From: Ophiocordyceps camponoti-saundersi (nom. inval.) | Taxonomy: Eukaryota; Ascomycota; Sordariomycetes; Hypocreales; Ophiocordycipitaceae | Direction of reading: 5' to 3' | DNA: 64,000 nt | Assembly: GCA_003339415.1 (NCBI GenBank) | Contig: PDHQ01000003.1 | Span: forward strand, 434,001 to 498,000 | Shown: piece by piece, positions 24,590-37,076 of the stretch | Numbering within the stretch: position 1 is the first letter of the stretch | Layout of the letters: the number at the start of each line of letters is the position of its first letter | Notes under the pieces: generated by a model | What the model was told of the DNA's origin: nothing | What the model saw: the letters and a program-made list of their open reading frames with translations, nothing else | The model's database searches: none | Program-made: the position numbers and the translations under genes

Positions 24590-25628
24590 TTAGTTTAGCT
24601 CGTGTGCTTGCTTGATAGCCTTGGACTTTCCCGTGTCGATAACTACCGCTGGATCCTCTTCGTCTCCTTTCCGGGTTGCCTCGTTGCCATTCTTAGTTGT
24701 AATCGATGTCCTGTAACACGATCAGCTCAAGCTCAGAGGTTATGGAGGGCAACACTCACTTCTCGGCCTTGACATCCTCCACTTTGCCTTCTGGCTGGCC
24801 ATTGCCCCAGTTCCAGCTCACAGTTTCTCCGGGTTCGGGACCATTCTTGGCCTTGCCGTTTGTCTCCTTGTCTCCACCATTTTTCTCTTCGGATGACCCT
24901 TTGCCATTGGCATGCCCGTTTGTCTCTTCCTTTGTATCGCCATCTTTTGTCTTTGTATCTTTCTTGGAGTTCGAGTCCTCCGAGCTTTTAGCATCACCGT
25001 TCTTTTCGCCGTTTTTCTCGCCATTCTTATGATCATCGCTGTCCTTGTCGTCTTCAGTCTTGCTCTTCTTATTGGATTCGGCCTTGCTGTCGGGAGCTTT
25101 CCGCTTTTCACCGGCTTGCTTGTCGGACTCGTCCTTCTCAGCTTTAGAGTCGTCGTCATCGTTCTTGCTTTCGTCGCCTTTCTTCTCCTTCTTCAACGGA
25201 TCGTGACCCCAATTCTTGAGAGAGGCGTAGGATTTCGTTTCTTTGGCCTCCTCTGTCGATTTGTTGCTGAGCGTCTTTTCTTCTTGGGCGAGATGTCTCT
25301 TGCTACAGAAAGAGACAGATCGGTTACCAGGAGAAGCAATAATGGTGTCAATTGACAGGCAATACACCTACCAGTATGCCACCACTTTTCTCATGTGATC
25401 GATGTGATCTTCGGAGTAACTGTCCGGGTTCTTTTCCGGGTTCGATTCCAATATCTCGATGATTTTCCGTCCGCTATCGTGACCAACAGATTCTCCATCC
25501 TCCTTTTCTCCGTCCTTGGGCCATCCGGCGCTCTGCGAATCGTCCGACTTTAACCACTTCTTCAACTCCGAAGCCGTCATGTTGACGAGCTCGTTGAATT
25601 CTTGAACGACAGTGGCCTGGTCTTTCAT
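24590..25628 (-). CDS. DUF3140 protein with Lys/Glu-rich linker and HVA1/tudor-like tail
   Basis: Three exons: 25628-25372, 25302-24760 and 24710-24590; 306 aa. The N-terminal about 130 residues carry the DUF3140 pattern: 'EFNELVNMTASELKKWL', 'SVGHDSGRKIIEIL', 'DHMRKVVAY.KRHLAQ' and 'SLKNWGHDPLKK'. A long charged low-complexity linker (Lys/Glu/Asp/Ser/Asn) follows. The C-terminus ('GETVSWNWGNGQPEGKVEDV' and onward through exon 3) resembles the small hypervirulence-associated (HVA1) tudor-like domain. The family is poorly characterised; the composition suggests a nuclear or nucleic-acid-associated protein. It is a housekeeping-type gene and probably marks the boundary between the HR-PKS locus and the meroterpenoid cluster. 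Confidence 0.78.
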
Positions 25629-26583
25629 CTTGGGCTAGGATTCGTTACGTGTGGGTGTCTGCGTGTGCGAGTATGTACGTGAAGAGAGGGGACGAACGGC
25701 TGCACAAGGGGAGACCGGTTATGCTCGCTCTTTTGTATCCGTGGCCCCTGATTTACCTTTCTTGGCCGATCCGTCTGCACAGTGATGACGTTGTGCGCAC
25801 CATCACGTCATAAAACCAACACCTTGCCCAGTTCAGACCAAGACATACATGAGATCGAGAGTGTTGGGGCTTGCTTAGATCGCGGCTCTCCCCAAATCTG
25901 TCCTCTTTCTTTTCCTCTTTGCTTTTTTCTTCCCCGGAAGAGCTACAGTCGTTAACAGCCTAGCTTGGTTCAAGTTTGTGTGTGCCCTCGTGGGATTGAG
26001 TTCAAGCCCGTCTTCCCACTTCTATCCGTTGTAGTTAGTTGTCGTGGAGAAGAAGCTTTCGGAAGCTGCGGATTTTCCTTCCCTTCTTCCTTTTTTTTTC
26101 TCTTTCCTCTCTGTTCCTGCACGGGGGTTCGGCATGTGTCGAAGAGACGAGTGAATAACTAGACTTTCTCCTTCTCTACTGTTCTAGATAGCCTGGACAC
26201 ACTTCTGTTGGCGATGGGCCTAGCAAGGGTGTTGAGAAGCCACGCAGGTACGGTGGCCAGCTAATATTCCCCTCCCCATCCCTCGGTCCCTGCCTCTGTC
26301 TCCTTATTTTTTCGAGAACTCGAATTGGGGAGTTGCCTTTTCTCTCATGGATTAGTAGTTGGTAGCTTTGTTCGAGGCCTGCCTGACACAGTCTCGGCAA
26401 GGCTTTCAGACTAACACAGCTACCTAGTTATCGTGTGCTATTGTGTTATCGGCACTGCGCCATCAACGCGCCACATCCACATACTGTACATACGTACGCG
26501 CCACGACTTAGTCAGTCAAGCTTGATATTGTCATGACAAAAGTGAACCCTCTTTATCAGCCCACACACTCTTCCACCAAGATA

Positions 26584-26617
<34 letters not shown>

Positions 26618-26797
26618 ACTCACTCTCGGCCTCCCAGTTCTCTCACTGTCTGTTACACAAGAATCAACATGTCAAACCCTCTCAAGGCGTTTTCAATCGC
26701 CTGCTCGAACCCTTATGTATGCCCATGTTCATACATATGTATGCATGTACAATCATGTCATCAACGGGTACAGAATGTTGCATCCTCTCATCCCTAC
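25629..26797. other. Intergenic with CT microsatellite
   Basis: The promoter side of the DUF3140 gene and the 3' side of the NR-PKS. It has pyrimidine-rich stretches near 25900-26110 and a (CT)n run at 26586-26615. No supported gene. Confidence 0.5.
26586..26615 (+). repeat. (CT)n microsatellite
   Basis: About 15 uninterrupted CT units just downstream of the NR-PKS stop codon (which is on the other strand). Confidence 0.9.
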
Positions 26798-29700
26798 CTA
26801 CCGACACGCCACTATAAGCCGAAACTGCTGAGACTCAGGCGAGCCGTCGTCGGACCAGCCGACATGGCGGAACCCTGCATTCAGCAGCTTCTTCTCCCAC
26901 TCATGCTCATCCGCCAACGCGTACGATCGACCGTCTTCGAAGCGCCACCAGCCGTCCAACAAGCCAAAGACGCAATCCAGCCACGCGAGCGGCCTTGTCA
27001 GCTCCAAAAGACACAAGACGCCACCGTCTCGGCGGAGCAGTTCTTCCATGTTGAGACATGATTGCTGCAGGTCCCTCGTCGCGTGTATACAATTTGACGA
27101 GATGATGAGGTCGTACGACTGCACCATACTCGCAGGCGGAGGCTTTTCAATGTCCAGAGCCGTGAATTCAATGTTGCACCGCGGCTTATGCCGATTGTAT
27201 CGCGACTTGAACCTCTTCCTGGCGCTGGCAGTGAGGGCAACCGAGACGTCGGTAAACGTGTAAGTGAAGCTGATGTCGTGTTCCAGTAGCCGGTCCACGA
27301 CGAGCTGTGTCGTTGCGCCCGTGCCCGCCCCAATCTCCAGGATGCGAAGCCTTTCGGTGTCCCCGTGGCGTTGGCCATCAGACACCAGGTGGCTTATGAA
27401 GTCGCCGAGCATGTCGTTGCCTGTGGCGAACATGGGAGAGCCAACGTAAACATCCTCAAGCAGCTGGATCGATGCCTCGTCCCTAAAGATTAGCTGCAGC
27501 GGATCGGCCCGGCCTGCAAGACAGTCGGCGAGGTTGGAGCCGGTGACATCAAGCAATCGGTGATCCGGTCGGTAACGCGGACAGTCTATCAAGAGCCTGT
27601 CGTGCATTTCTGCTGACGAGCCATATGTCGGCACCGGCGTTCCTGTACGACAGCCGAGCGTTCTGCGATCAGGGGCAACGATCAAGCCTGCGTCTTGCAA
27701 AACGTTGCAGAACCGGGACACCAGCCTTTCGTACTTAGGCGCATGTTGGACGTCCGGGAGAGCGTCCCCCTCTTGAAGTGATTTTAGATCACAGCCTAGC
27801 ATGCTAAATGCCTCGAGGATATACGCCTGCACCAGGGACATCTGCTTCTGGTGGACACCAGAGAAGAAACCAGCGAAGCCGGTCCTTTGAGCACACGAGC
27901 CAATGTCCCGATTAACATGGTCAAGCGCTAGGACGACTTGGTTCACCAAGTCATTGGACTCTTGTGAAACTTGGCGGCTTCCCAGGCCAGCAAAGAAAGG
28001 GCGCACAGTTTGCCCCTTGGAATTCCCTTTCACCGCAATCGGGCTCTCTCGGAAAAGTCCACCCGCTTCTTGACTGCAGAGCATGCCATAGAGGTCGGAG
28101 AAGGTTGCGTTCTCATCAATCTTGGTTAGAGCCGGTCGCTTACCGAACATCTTTTCCATGTCAGACTGGAGCTGGATGGCGCCTAGCGAATCCAGGCCGA
28201 TAGTGCTCAGGGGTGTTGAAAGGGGGATGCCCTGGGAGGAGTTGAGATGCTCTTTGAGCAGATTGAGAAGAGCAACGGCTTGCTTCTCACTAGCGAAGTC
28301 GGGCCCTGCCTGCAGCAAGGACTGTTTCGACGGAGTGCCGAGGGAGTCTGTGGAATCGTCCGTCGACGTGACGAGACTTGTCAGAGAAGCACGCCGTCGA
28401 AGGCTTCGGCCTTGCTGTTCATGGGAGTGACTGGCATTCGGAAGCTCTACCTCGACATCCCGAAGGTCTCGCATAGCGTTGACGGCTTCATCGCTTGAGC
28501 CCACAGGAAGGGAGTACCCGTCTGAAGTTTCCGATGGCACGGATTCGTCGACCTTGCTGGTCCCGTTGACCGCCTGTATTTCTTTGCGGAAGCTTCGAAT
28601 GGAAATCTTATTAAAGCGTACGCCCATGATGGCCAGGAACAGCGCCTTGTGTGCGCTGAAGACGAAGATATCGCAGACCACTTTTCTGTCACTTTCCTGA
28701 TCTAGGCTTGAAAGAACGGTCCACGGCCCTTGGTACTCCGGTGCTGCCTCGCCGGAGGAAGACTGAGGAACTACGACATCAAAGCCGCTGCAGACGTAAA
28801 TATGGTCGTTTCCCAGTTCCGCCAAGCTGCTCGCATGGAGCTCTGCGACGAGCAAGAAGTTGTCAAAAATTGGTGGACTAAAGACCGTTTCGGCAGAGCA
28901 TCGAGACGCCATGACAGGCATGGAAACACAGCCTACAGCCTCGAGAGCCTTGCAGGTAATGGACTGGATGCCAAAATACTCATCATGGTAAACAGCTGTA
29001 CGGCCCATCATCCTCTTCACGAAAGCACCCTGCACCACCGAGGCACTGTGATCCTCTATCAGCTGCTGGCACCGATCGCCGAGTCGGAGGAGAAGCGGCC
29101 TGTGAGGGTCAAGATAGGAATTGTCGCTCCCCTGCAACCGGATGGTTCCTGAAGCAAGAAGTTTGAAGCCGTCAAGACCAAGGGGGTTGCTTTCGACTGC
29201 AAAATGCCAACTCGATCCCTTGTGCTTTCGCAGCGTCAAACGCAGCCGTTTGTTGAGGTCTAATCCGAAAGGCGCGTGCAGCTTAACATCTGCCACCTCG
29301 ACGGCTTCGGAAGACGGATGACTAGAAGATGGGCAGTGCATCGGCAAAAGACCGAACGCTCGGGCAGCTGATTCTATGTATACGGAGGCCGGCGCCAATA
29401 CGTGACCAAAGACGGTTCGCCCTCTGACAAAGGTAGCGTACTCTTTGCTTTCCTGGTTGATGGCAAACTCGACCGTCTCTTCGTGGCCATGCATCTGTGT
29501 CAACATCGATACAAGCGTCGGTGGCTGGGGAGCTGCTTGCTCCTCCTTCGGGTCGACAATAGGGAGCCAATGTTGTGACATGTCAAACTGGTAAGGGGGC
29601 AGCTCTAATGGGGTGAAGTTCGATCTCTGGGAGGCCTGATGCTGCCAGAACCGAACGCGGATACCCTGGCGCCAGAGTCCGAGAGTCGCGTCGGCTAGAG

Positions 29701-32700
29701 AAGCCATTGGCTCCAGGTCGTCATCGAGTTGAATGGAGTGAAAGGAGTGACCAGGGCGGCTGTCGAGCGCGCGACGGGCCATGCTGGTCCCAACGGATCC
29801 GGATCCGGCCTCGACCCAGACACAGGAGCCCAGCCGCTGCTCAAGCCGGGAGACGGCGTGAGCGAAGTAGACGGGCTCACGGGATTGTCTAGCGATAAGC
29901 TGAGGCGAGATGTCGGCCCAGCCTTGCCCGGACTCGGTGCAGGCCTCGAGGGGGATCGAGGGCTGATGCAGGATGAGCCCCTGAATCAGTCTTTGGTACT
30001 CAGGCATAATGCAATCAACCATGTCGGAGTGAAAGCCGTGTGATACGGTCATCTTCTTGACGGATATACCGACGGAGCGGGCTGCCTCCTCAAAGACGTT
30101 CAGCGCAGCTTCGGTGCCTACGACAACGTGATGAGCCGCAGCGTTATAACAGGCAACTTCTATCTGGGACGGCTTTGACTGTTGAATGATGGCCTCGATA
30201 GTAGCGGCATCGGCATTGACTCGAAGCATACCGCCGCGCTCAGAACCCCATCGGTCCCGGATCAGCGACGCCCGGCCCGAGACGAGGCGTAAGCCGTCTC
30301 GCAAGTCGAGCACGCCGCTCACGCAGAGGGCCGTCAGTTGGCCGAGACTATGGCCAATCATGGCCGCGATCTCTAGACCTGCGTCGATCCACGAGACGGC
30401 GACGGAGTACTGTAGTGAGAACAGCATGCAGTGCCTGCGGACGATGTCGTCGTCGACGGATCCAGAGTCGAATATCAGGGGGAAGAGACTATCAAGTCCC
30501 AGCATCTGTAGTGTCCTGTCACATCGATCAAGGTGGTGTCGAAGCAAAGACGAGCTGGCATAGGCAGCCCGGCTCAACCGCCAGCCGCGACCTGTCTGGC
30601 CGGCGAATAAGAGTACAACGGGCTTGGTGTCAGTTCTTGTCTCGATATGGGCTGTTGGCTCTTGCGATCGAAGCTGACTCTCAAGCTCGTCAGTCGATCG
30701 AACAGAGAAGAGAGTCCGGAACGGGAGATGTTGATTCTGCCGCTGCGCCAAGCCGAAGGCGATGCTCGGTACGAGGCCATCTCCAAGCATGTTTCGCTGA
30801 GCGGCAATCAGAGGAAGCAGAGACTGGCAGTACCGCTGCAGGCTCGTGGGTGAGTGAGCGGTGATGAGAATTGGATGCCTACTCGGCCGGACCGGAGATT
30901 CGGCCCGAGCGGGACACGGCGGCGGTTGGCAGACGAGCATAGCGACGTTGGCACCCGAGGCGCCATAGTTGCTGACTAGGGCGGTCCGGAAAGGATCGTT
31001 CCACGGGGCCAAGCGCGTCGGGATCTCCAGTTTGGCAGTCTGGAGCGGCGGGATGACCGGGTTGAGGACAGAGAAACCTGCTTGTGGTGGGACGGTGGTG
31101 TGTCGAAGCATCAGCAACACCTTGAGCAGGGCGGCGATGCCAGAAGCGGCCTCAGCGTGTCCGATGTTGGCTTTGACGGACCCGAGACGCAGCGGCGGGC
31201 CAGCGAGAGAGCGGCCGAAGACGCGGCGTATGCTCTGCATCTCTATCGGGTCCCCCTTTTGCGTGCCGGTTCCGTGGGCCTCGATATAAGAGACGTGCTG
31301 CGGACGCATGCCGGAGAGACGCAGCACCCGAAGATACAGCTGGCTCTGTGACTCGGACGAGGGCAGTGTAATGGACCGGCTGCCTTTGCCGTGGTTGATG
31401 GCCGAGCCGGCTAGAACGCCGAGAATTCGATCGTTGTCGGCCACGGCGGCGGAGAGCTTCTTGAGTAAGACGAAACCTCCGCCCTCTCCACGGCAGTATC
31501 CGTCAGCGGCCGCGTCAAAGGGCCTGCATCGGCCGGAAGGGCTGAGGAACGATGCGGCGGCCAGGTTCCGGTGAGCCCGGCCATCTGCCGTCATAAGGCT
31601 GAGGCCACCGGCCAGAGCCATTGAGCACTCGCCCGCCTGGATAGCGGCGCAGGCGGTATGGATGGCGACGGCAGACGACGAGCAGGCCGTGTCGACGACT
31701 ATGGACGGGCCCGTTAGACCGAAGAAGTGGCTGATCTGACCGCTGGCAAAGGCCCGAGCCGTGCCCGTATAAGAAAAGGCCGTGGCCGGTCGGCCATTCA
31801 CATTGTCGGCGTAGTCGCTCGATGACATGCCGACGTAGCAACCGATATTGTCGTCTTTGGTCGCCGTCGGAGCCAGGAGACCGGCTGATTCGAGCGCCTC
31901 GTACGCTAGATGGAGGCCGAGCCGGTGCTGGGGATCGAGATACTCGGCCTCGCGCGGCGACTTACCGAATAGGCCGCAATCGAACGACGACGAACTCGTC
32001 AGCGAGCTTCCGCTTCGTTTGTTTTTGACCGTCTCCCAGAAGTCGTCGAGCGTCTCGGAAAGGGAGAATCGACAAGATGCCCCAATGACGGCCATGGAGT
32101 GGTCGGGATAGTAGGCTACCCCCTCCTCCCCGGCTGCCGCTGCCGCCACCGTCGCCCGTACCGTCCGGACCGCTGAAGCCGTCAGAACGGACCTCGGCAC
32201 GCTCTCGAGGGGACCTAGGATCAGAGCTAGAGCATCGCGGCCTTCGTCGGCCATGGCCGTGACTGTCTGCCTAAGGGTGGTGGACCAGTCTGCCTCCTCT
32301 ACAAGGATACACTGCAAAGCCATATCGTGCAGCTGAGCCTCGTGCGATTGGGCCATTTCGGCATCATCGTTGCGCCGCACAGGTACCAGCAGTCGGCTGG
32401 GCGGCGGGAAACGAAGCATGGGCGTCGAGGCGCAGAGATCGGCCAGCTGCCGGAAGACGGGCCAGTGACCCTTGTGATGGAAGCGACCTCGCAGTTCCAT
32501 CTGCTTCACCACTGCCCCATCTTTCTGGAGACGGTCCATGAGGGGCACAGCGGCTCCGCGGGGAGCAGTGATGGTTACGCTGCACGCGTCCATCCGCACG
32601 CTCGTGTAAGCCTTGTTCCGGGGGGGTTTCAGGGAAGCAAGTCAGTCAACAACTCCCCGTCTCACCGAGGGGATCCTTGTTCTGTTCCCTTACCTGAGGG

Positions 32701-33341
32701 TAGCTTTCGAGGATGGCCTGAAAGGGGTCATCATCCTCTTGTCTTGGCGGCCATCGCGCGCTGAAGCAGACGGATGGCTCCAAAGCCGTGGCCTCTTCGA
32801 GATCGACATGGGCTCCGACGCACAAGGCTAGCCTTACGGCGACGGCGCCATGTCTAGAGATGTCTGACTTGTCCCGCGAGCAGGCGAGGGCAATGGCGGA
32901 GAGCAGCCCGACGCATAGCCCCTGGATGCCTCCTTCATGGAGGGCGTCGAGGGTCTTGGCATGGGTGCCTTGTCCTTGTTGTAGCGCAGGACTGTGTCTG
33001 TCGAGGTAGGTGGTATACTCTAGTATATGACTGAGGACAGTCAAGACAGCAAGGATGGTGTTTCCCGCCGCCTGGACAGAAAACGGGAGCGGACCGCCAT
33101 ATTTGCCACTGGTGAGCCAGTCGGCCAAGATTTCGATGAGCGGCAAAGCTCCGACTCGCTGCAAACGAGGTTCCTTGGCGATGAGTAAGTTCCAGAGATG
33201 GCCAAGTTCGGCCACAGCATCTCTCAGTTCTGCAAGCTGTGGATCGTGAAGCAGAGCAGATCGAAGGCGTGATAGTTGAGCCCCATCAGGATTGGTTATT
33301 AAAGAACCGCAGACGAGCAGAGAAGGCGGCTCTGCGGGCAT
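26798..33341 (-). CDS. Non-reducing PKS (SAT-KS-MAT-PT-ACP-cMT), no TE/R domain
   Basis: Two exons, 33341-32694 and 32611-26798 (82-nt intron), 2153 aa. I start at ATG 33341; the open frame extends upstream only to a TTG. SAT: Cys143 in GLCVG. KS (about 370-790): Cys526 in DTACSSS, then 'EAHGTGT' and 'NIGHAEAASG'. MAT: Ser971 in GHSLG. PT: His1286 (GHVLAP) and Asp1466 (FDNFLLVAELH). One ACP: Ser1691 (GLDSLG). C-methyltransferase from about 1830: EIGAGTG at 1975, then 'YTFTDVS' and 'SSNCIHATRDL'. The protein ends right after the methyltransferase. The expected product is a C-methylated orsellinate-type aromatic acid. Prenyltransferase, terpene cyclase and epoxidase genes nearby support a 5-methyl- or 3,5-dimethylorsellinate role. 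DMOA synthases such as AusA and AndM end in a thioesterase; here release must come from elsewhere. Confidence 0.93.
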
Positions 33342-34378
33342 GTTTTCCTCGAGAACAGGGGAAAGGAGCAACTGTTCGATAACAACGTCGTATATATGTG
33401 TCTACATATATGTGTGCAACCGGAATTCGCAACTGGCCCCGGCTGTGGGCTATATAGGAGAGTCAGAAGGCTCTTGGATTCTCATGAGAGCTTCTCATGC
33501 GGACTGCATGCAGCTCCTCGTATGTTTGTCTAGACTCTTGGGGAGACTCTCAACCATGACAGGGAAAAAAGGTGCCAACCCGGACCCGAGGCCAGCGCGA
33601 ATAGACCGGCTTGGCAGCTATAGAAGGGCCCCTCCCTAACCCCCCCTTGCCCCTGAAGATGAAGACGGCGGACCGGTTTATGCTGAAGAAAGCCAAGTCA
33701 GAATCCAGGTCTCAAGAAAAGAGGAGAGGAGGCAAGGCACGTTGCCTGCAGTAGTTTCGACAGTCGAATTAAGGTTGTCCAATCAAAGGGCTTCGGCGCC
33801 TTTCCAGGTCATCTGCTTTTGACATGCTGTTATTCGCCGATCGTGTGACAGCCGGCTATCGATGCTGATCCGCGTCTCGTCTCCCCCCTTGTCTCGTCTG
33901 ATACGCTATCATGCTGTTCAGATAACAGGGATGATGAAGCGTGGCGGAAGAGGCGCTTCACGATAGGTGACAACGCGTGGATTACTGTGATGAACTGCAA
34001 TATAAACGCAGGCGTGGATATGCGGTTATTTGCATAGGTATGTGTGACATGCACGGACTATGTATCAGCAGGTGAATAAGCTGCAATACGATCAGCCTAT
34101 CTTGATACCACGTTGCGTGTGTGTCTACGGTTTAAGACATGTATGTACATATGTATGTGAGTCCCCAGTTGCTCCCTCTCATCTGATAATCATGCAGAGA
34201 AGGGTTAAGATTCCCGACGGAGGACGAGCGTTGTTGAGTAAAGAAAAGGAGACAAGCCTACAGAAGCTATGGAGTCAGGGGTAAGTTCTCTATTTCCCCC
34301 CTGCGTCAACAATTTCTGCTTTCAGACTGATGCTGAGAAGATGGGCTTCAGAAACTCGTGCGTGTGCTCACCTTTTGG
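33342..34378. promoter_or_regulatory. Divergent promoter, NR-PKS / SDR1
   Basis: About 1 kb shared by the NR-PKS (leftward) and the membrane SDR (rightward). CTATATAG at 33450-33457, about 110 bp upstream of the PKS ATG, is a plausible TATA box. There is no ATCCGTAC element here. A TGTA/TACA run lies near 34140-34157. Confidence 0.45.
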
Positions 34379-35769
34379 ATGCACAAATCTTGTGTCCGCA
34401 TGGTAGATTTCATCTACGGCTGTCTTCTTTACGTCCCCTTGCTGTTTGTGTTCTCGAAACGAGTCTTTTCCCGCTTGGGAGGGAGACAATGGGATGAATC
34501 GATGATGCCGACTCTTGCTGGCAAGGTGGCCGTAGTGACGGGAGCAAAGTGAGTCCATCGATCTCACCGGTAAGCGCGTGTGTAAACTTACCACCCTCTC
34601 ACGAGCACGAGCACGAGCAGTGCGGGTATTGGCTTTCAGACTGCGAGGCAGCTGGCTCTACATGGTGCCAGGGTTTATCTGGCATGTAGGGACGAGAGAA
34701 AGGCTAAGAAGGCGATTGGACGAATCTTGGAGGAGGATCCGTCGATTACGGCGAGGGAGTTGCGTTGGCTTCCGCTTGATTTGTCGAGTCAGGCTGGTGT
34801 TTCGCGGGCGGCGAGGGAGCTGCGTGGAAAGGAGACGCGGTTGGATTTACTCGGTATAGTATTATGATCCTTGTTGGGAGGTTGGAGGGGAGTGTTTGCT
34901 AAGGCTTGTGAAAGTGAATAACGCGGGGATCGACCCTTATCAGTATTCGAAGACGGTTGATGGCTTTGAGATGACGATGGCGGTCAAGTATTGCTGTTTC
35001 TGTCATGTTTCTGTTGTTGAGAGTGCTGAGTTGAGAGCAGTCATATCGGTCATTGGACGTTGACGTATTGCTTGTTACCGTTGCTTGAGAAGACTGCTTC
35101 GGAAGAAGGATCTGATGTTCGAGTCATTACGGTATGGCTTCTCTTCTTCATCAGTGTGATGAGGTGGGATGAAGAGTCAATAACTGGATTTACTAGCTTT
35201 CCTCACCGGGCGAAGCATACTCTTCCTCCAGCAACAGCTTCACCTCCCTCAAAGACCTAGACGACCCCTGCTCTCGACCAGGATGGGAAAACTCCTGTCT
35301 CGGCCAAACAATCCGATACGGAACTTCGAAACAAGCCAACATCCTCTTCGCATCCGAGCTTCAACGTCGCATCAACGCAGGTCATCACGACATCATTTCC
35401 CTATCCATCAATCCTGGCATCGTCAAGACGGAGGGGGCGGTCAATGCCATGCCGTTCATGGTGAGGCCTTTGGTGTCGTTGTTTTTTACTCGTGAGGAGA
35501 GGGGGGCGCGTACGTCGTTGTTTGCTGCGGCGGCGGAGGAGGTCAGGCAAGAGAGGGAGAGGTGGATGGGTTGTTATATGGATGGGCCGGGGAGGATGGG
35601 GAGGTGTTCGGCGAGGGCGAGGGATGTTGTGCTGGCTTGTAACTTGTGGGATCTTACTGAGTCGGCTGTGAGGGCTACGGGGGCCTTGGATGGGATGATG
35701 GATGGGGTTGGGGGAGACGGTTTGCTCGTGTCTTGGGGAGAGGAAGAGGGAGAAGGCGTAAGGGGTTAA
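34379..35769 (+). CDS. Membrane-anchored short-chain dehydrogenase/reductase
   Basis: Five exons: 34379-34548, 34621-34853, 34915-34987, 35041-35131, 35197-35769; 379 aa, all junctions in phase. The N-terminus has a hydrophobic helix ('FIYGCLLYVPLLFVF') before the Rossmann fold. Then come 'KVAVVTGANAGIGFQTARQL', 'VNNAGI', 'MAVNHIGHW' and the catalytic 'YGTSK'. This is the retinol-dehydrogenase/WW-oxidoreductase-like SDR group; it should oxidise an alcohol or reduce a ketone with NAD(P)(H). The upstream ATG at 34269 has a good donor but cannot be joined in frame, so I chose 34379; ATG 34400 is an alternative. It is divergent from the NR-PKS, so probably co-regulated with the cluster. Confidence 0.85.
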
Positions 35770-35998
35770 TCATGTTTAAGCACATGTATACAACTCCAAG
35801 AGAACCAGTCTTTCTCCTTCTCTACCTTGTTAGAAGCTGAGTGTTTCTACCTACTTGGTTGTATAGATCAAGCTGCTCTTGATAGGGTTGAGACTTGAGC
35901 TATAACCATGATAGACGGCAAGGGAATATCTACATGATTTGAAGCTCGTCACAAGTTTATATCTACATCCAGTTGTTCCTCACTAGACACTCTCACCC

Positions 35999-37076
35999 TC
36001 ACGTCTTCAACAGCACCTCGACAACGCAAGCGACAATCGTCCAAACCCCAAGAACAAAGTTGCTCTTATGAAGCGACCCCCCGCTCGCAGGCCGCTTCGG
36101 ATCGAATCGTAGCAACTGCACCATCAAAGCAGCAGTCCAGACACCCATCCAGCTAATCCACAGCCAAGGGGAGCGAAACTGAGCGAGGTGAAGAGGAAGA
36201 CACACCAAGATGGGACTGACGAGGGCAACAAGCAAGGCGTGAGTATGCCTTCCGGCGATGTTGTAGAAGGAGTTTACTTTCAGCTTCTGATCGTCTACCA
36301 CGTCTTGATAGCTGTACGCCGTGTTCAGGTAAAGAGTCCAGAAGAAGACGGTTGTGCAGATGGGCAGGCATTGGCGGATCGTGTCCGTAAAGGCGTCGTG
36401 TCGTCCGGAGATGGCGGCTCGGCCGGGCACGGCTGGCCATGCGATTGTGAATGCTAGGATGTACTGAGGGTAGATGTAGAGCATTCTGGCCGTAGGTCTC
36501 TTTCCGAAGGGGTAGAGAAAGGAGGCGATCATGACGGGTAGAAGATGCTTCCAGCTGTGTATGTTAGAACCGTCAACAGATGGGGTTACGAATGCTGTAT
36601 AGAAGATGGGAAACTTACACATCTTTACCGTCGAGCATCACGTCGAGAACAAGCCAAGAAAGGAAAAGCTGGAAGAGCATCCAAAGCATAGCCTGAGCCG
36701 TCGTGATCTTCCCAGCTGCCAATGGCCGATCCTTTGTCCTGGAGACGTTGGCGTCGATGTCCCGATCGATGTAATCGTTCCAAACCATGCCTGCGCCGCA
36801 GAACAGGTAGGCTGCGAGGAAGCATAGCGCCGTTTGCCGAAGGACGAAGAGGAGGGAGACGGATCGGTGGTGGGAGGCCAGTTCTGCTGCTCCGGCCAGC
36901 AAGGCGGACCAGGCTGTTGGTTGTCAAGATTAACAATGAGCTATGCTCTGAGTGAGTAACGGAATGCCAAACTTACCTCCTGCGAAAGTGGTAAACAGTG
37001 GATTGTACTTGTTGAATCTAGACAAGGCGAACAGATGCCGCGTCATATGTCGTCCTTTCATAACCTCCGTCATCAT
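35999..37076 (-). CDS. UbiA-family aromatic prenyltransferase
   Basis: Three exons: 37076-36977, 36913-36619 and 36554-35999; 316 aa. First Asp-rich motif N79-D-Y-I-D83 (NDYIDRDID) and second motif with D216, D219 and D220 in 'YSYQDVVDDQK', both needed for Mg-diphosphate binding. Several hydrophobic helices mark an integral ER-type membrane protein. Family role: transfer of a prenyl chain, commonly farnesyl, to a phenolic acid such as DMOA or 5-methylorsellinate in fungal meroterpenoid pathways (AusN and AndD types). It sits next to the NR-PKS, SDRs and cyclase, and is transcribed divergently from SDR2. Chain length cannot be read from the sequence alone. Two ATG codons are adjacent at the start; I take the first. 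Confidence 0.92.

Noticed and set aside
24706..25355. Hydrophobic open frames antisense to the DUF3140 gene
   Set aside because: They mirror the Lys/Glu-rich linker on the opposite strand (KKE/GAA runs read as Phe/Leu/Ser). The minus-strand gene has consistent introns and family motifs.
13875..33341. Resorcylic-acid-lactone type HR/NR PKS pair
   Set aside because: The NR-PKS carries a cMT, has no TE, and is embedded with prenyltransferase, cyclase and epoxidase genes; unrelated genes separate the two PKSs.
32600..33371. Upstream TTG start for the NR-PKS SAT exon, and the SAT exon as a separate gene
   Set aside because: ATG 33341 gives the normal SAT start. The 82-nt intron at 32693-32612 joins both frames in phase with conserved sequence on each side.
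34269..34325. Extra first exon for SDR1 (ATG 34269, donor at 34281)
   Set aside because: The joined frame meets a stop after about 26 codons; no acceptor restores the SDR frame.
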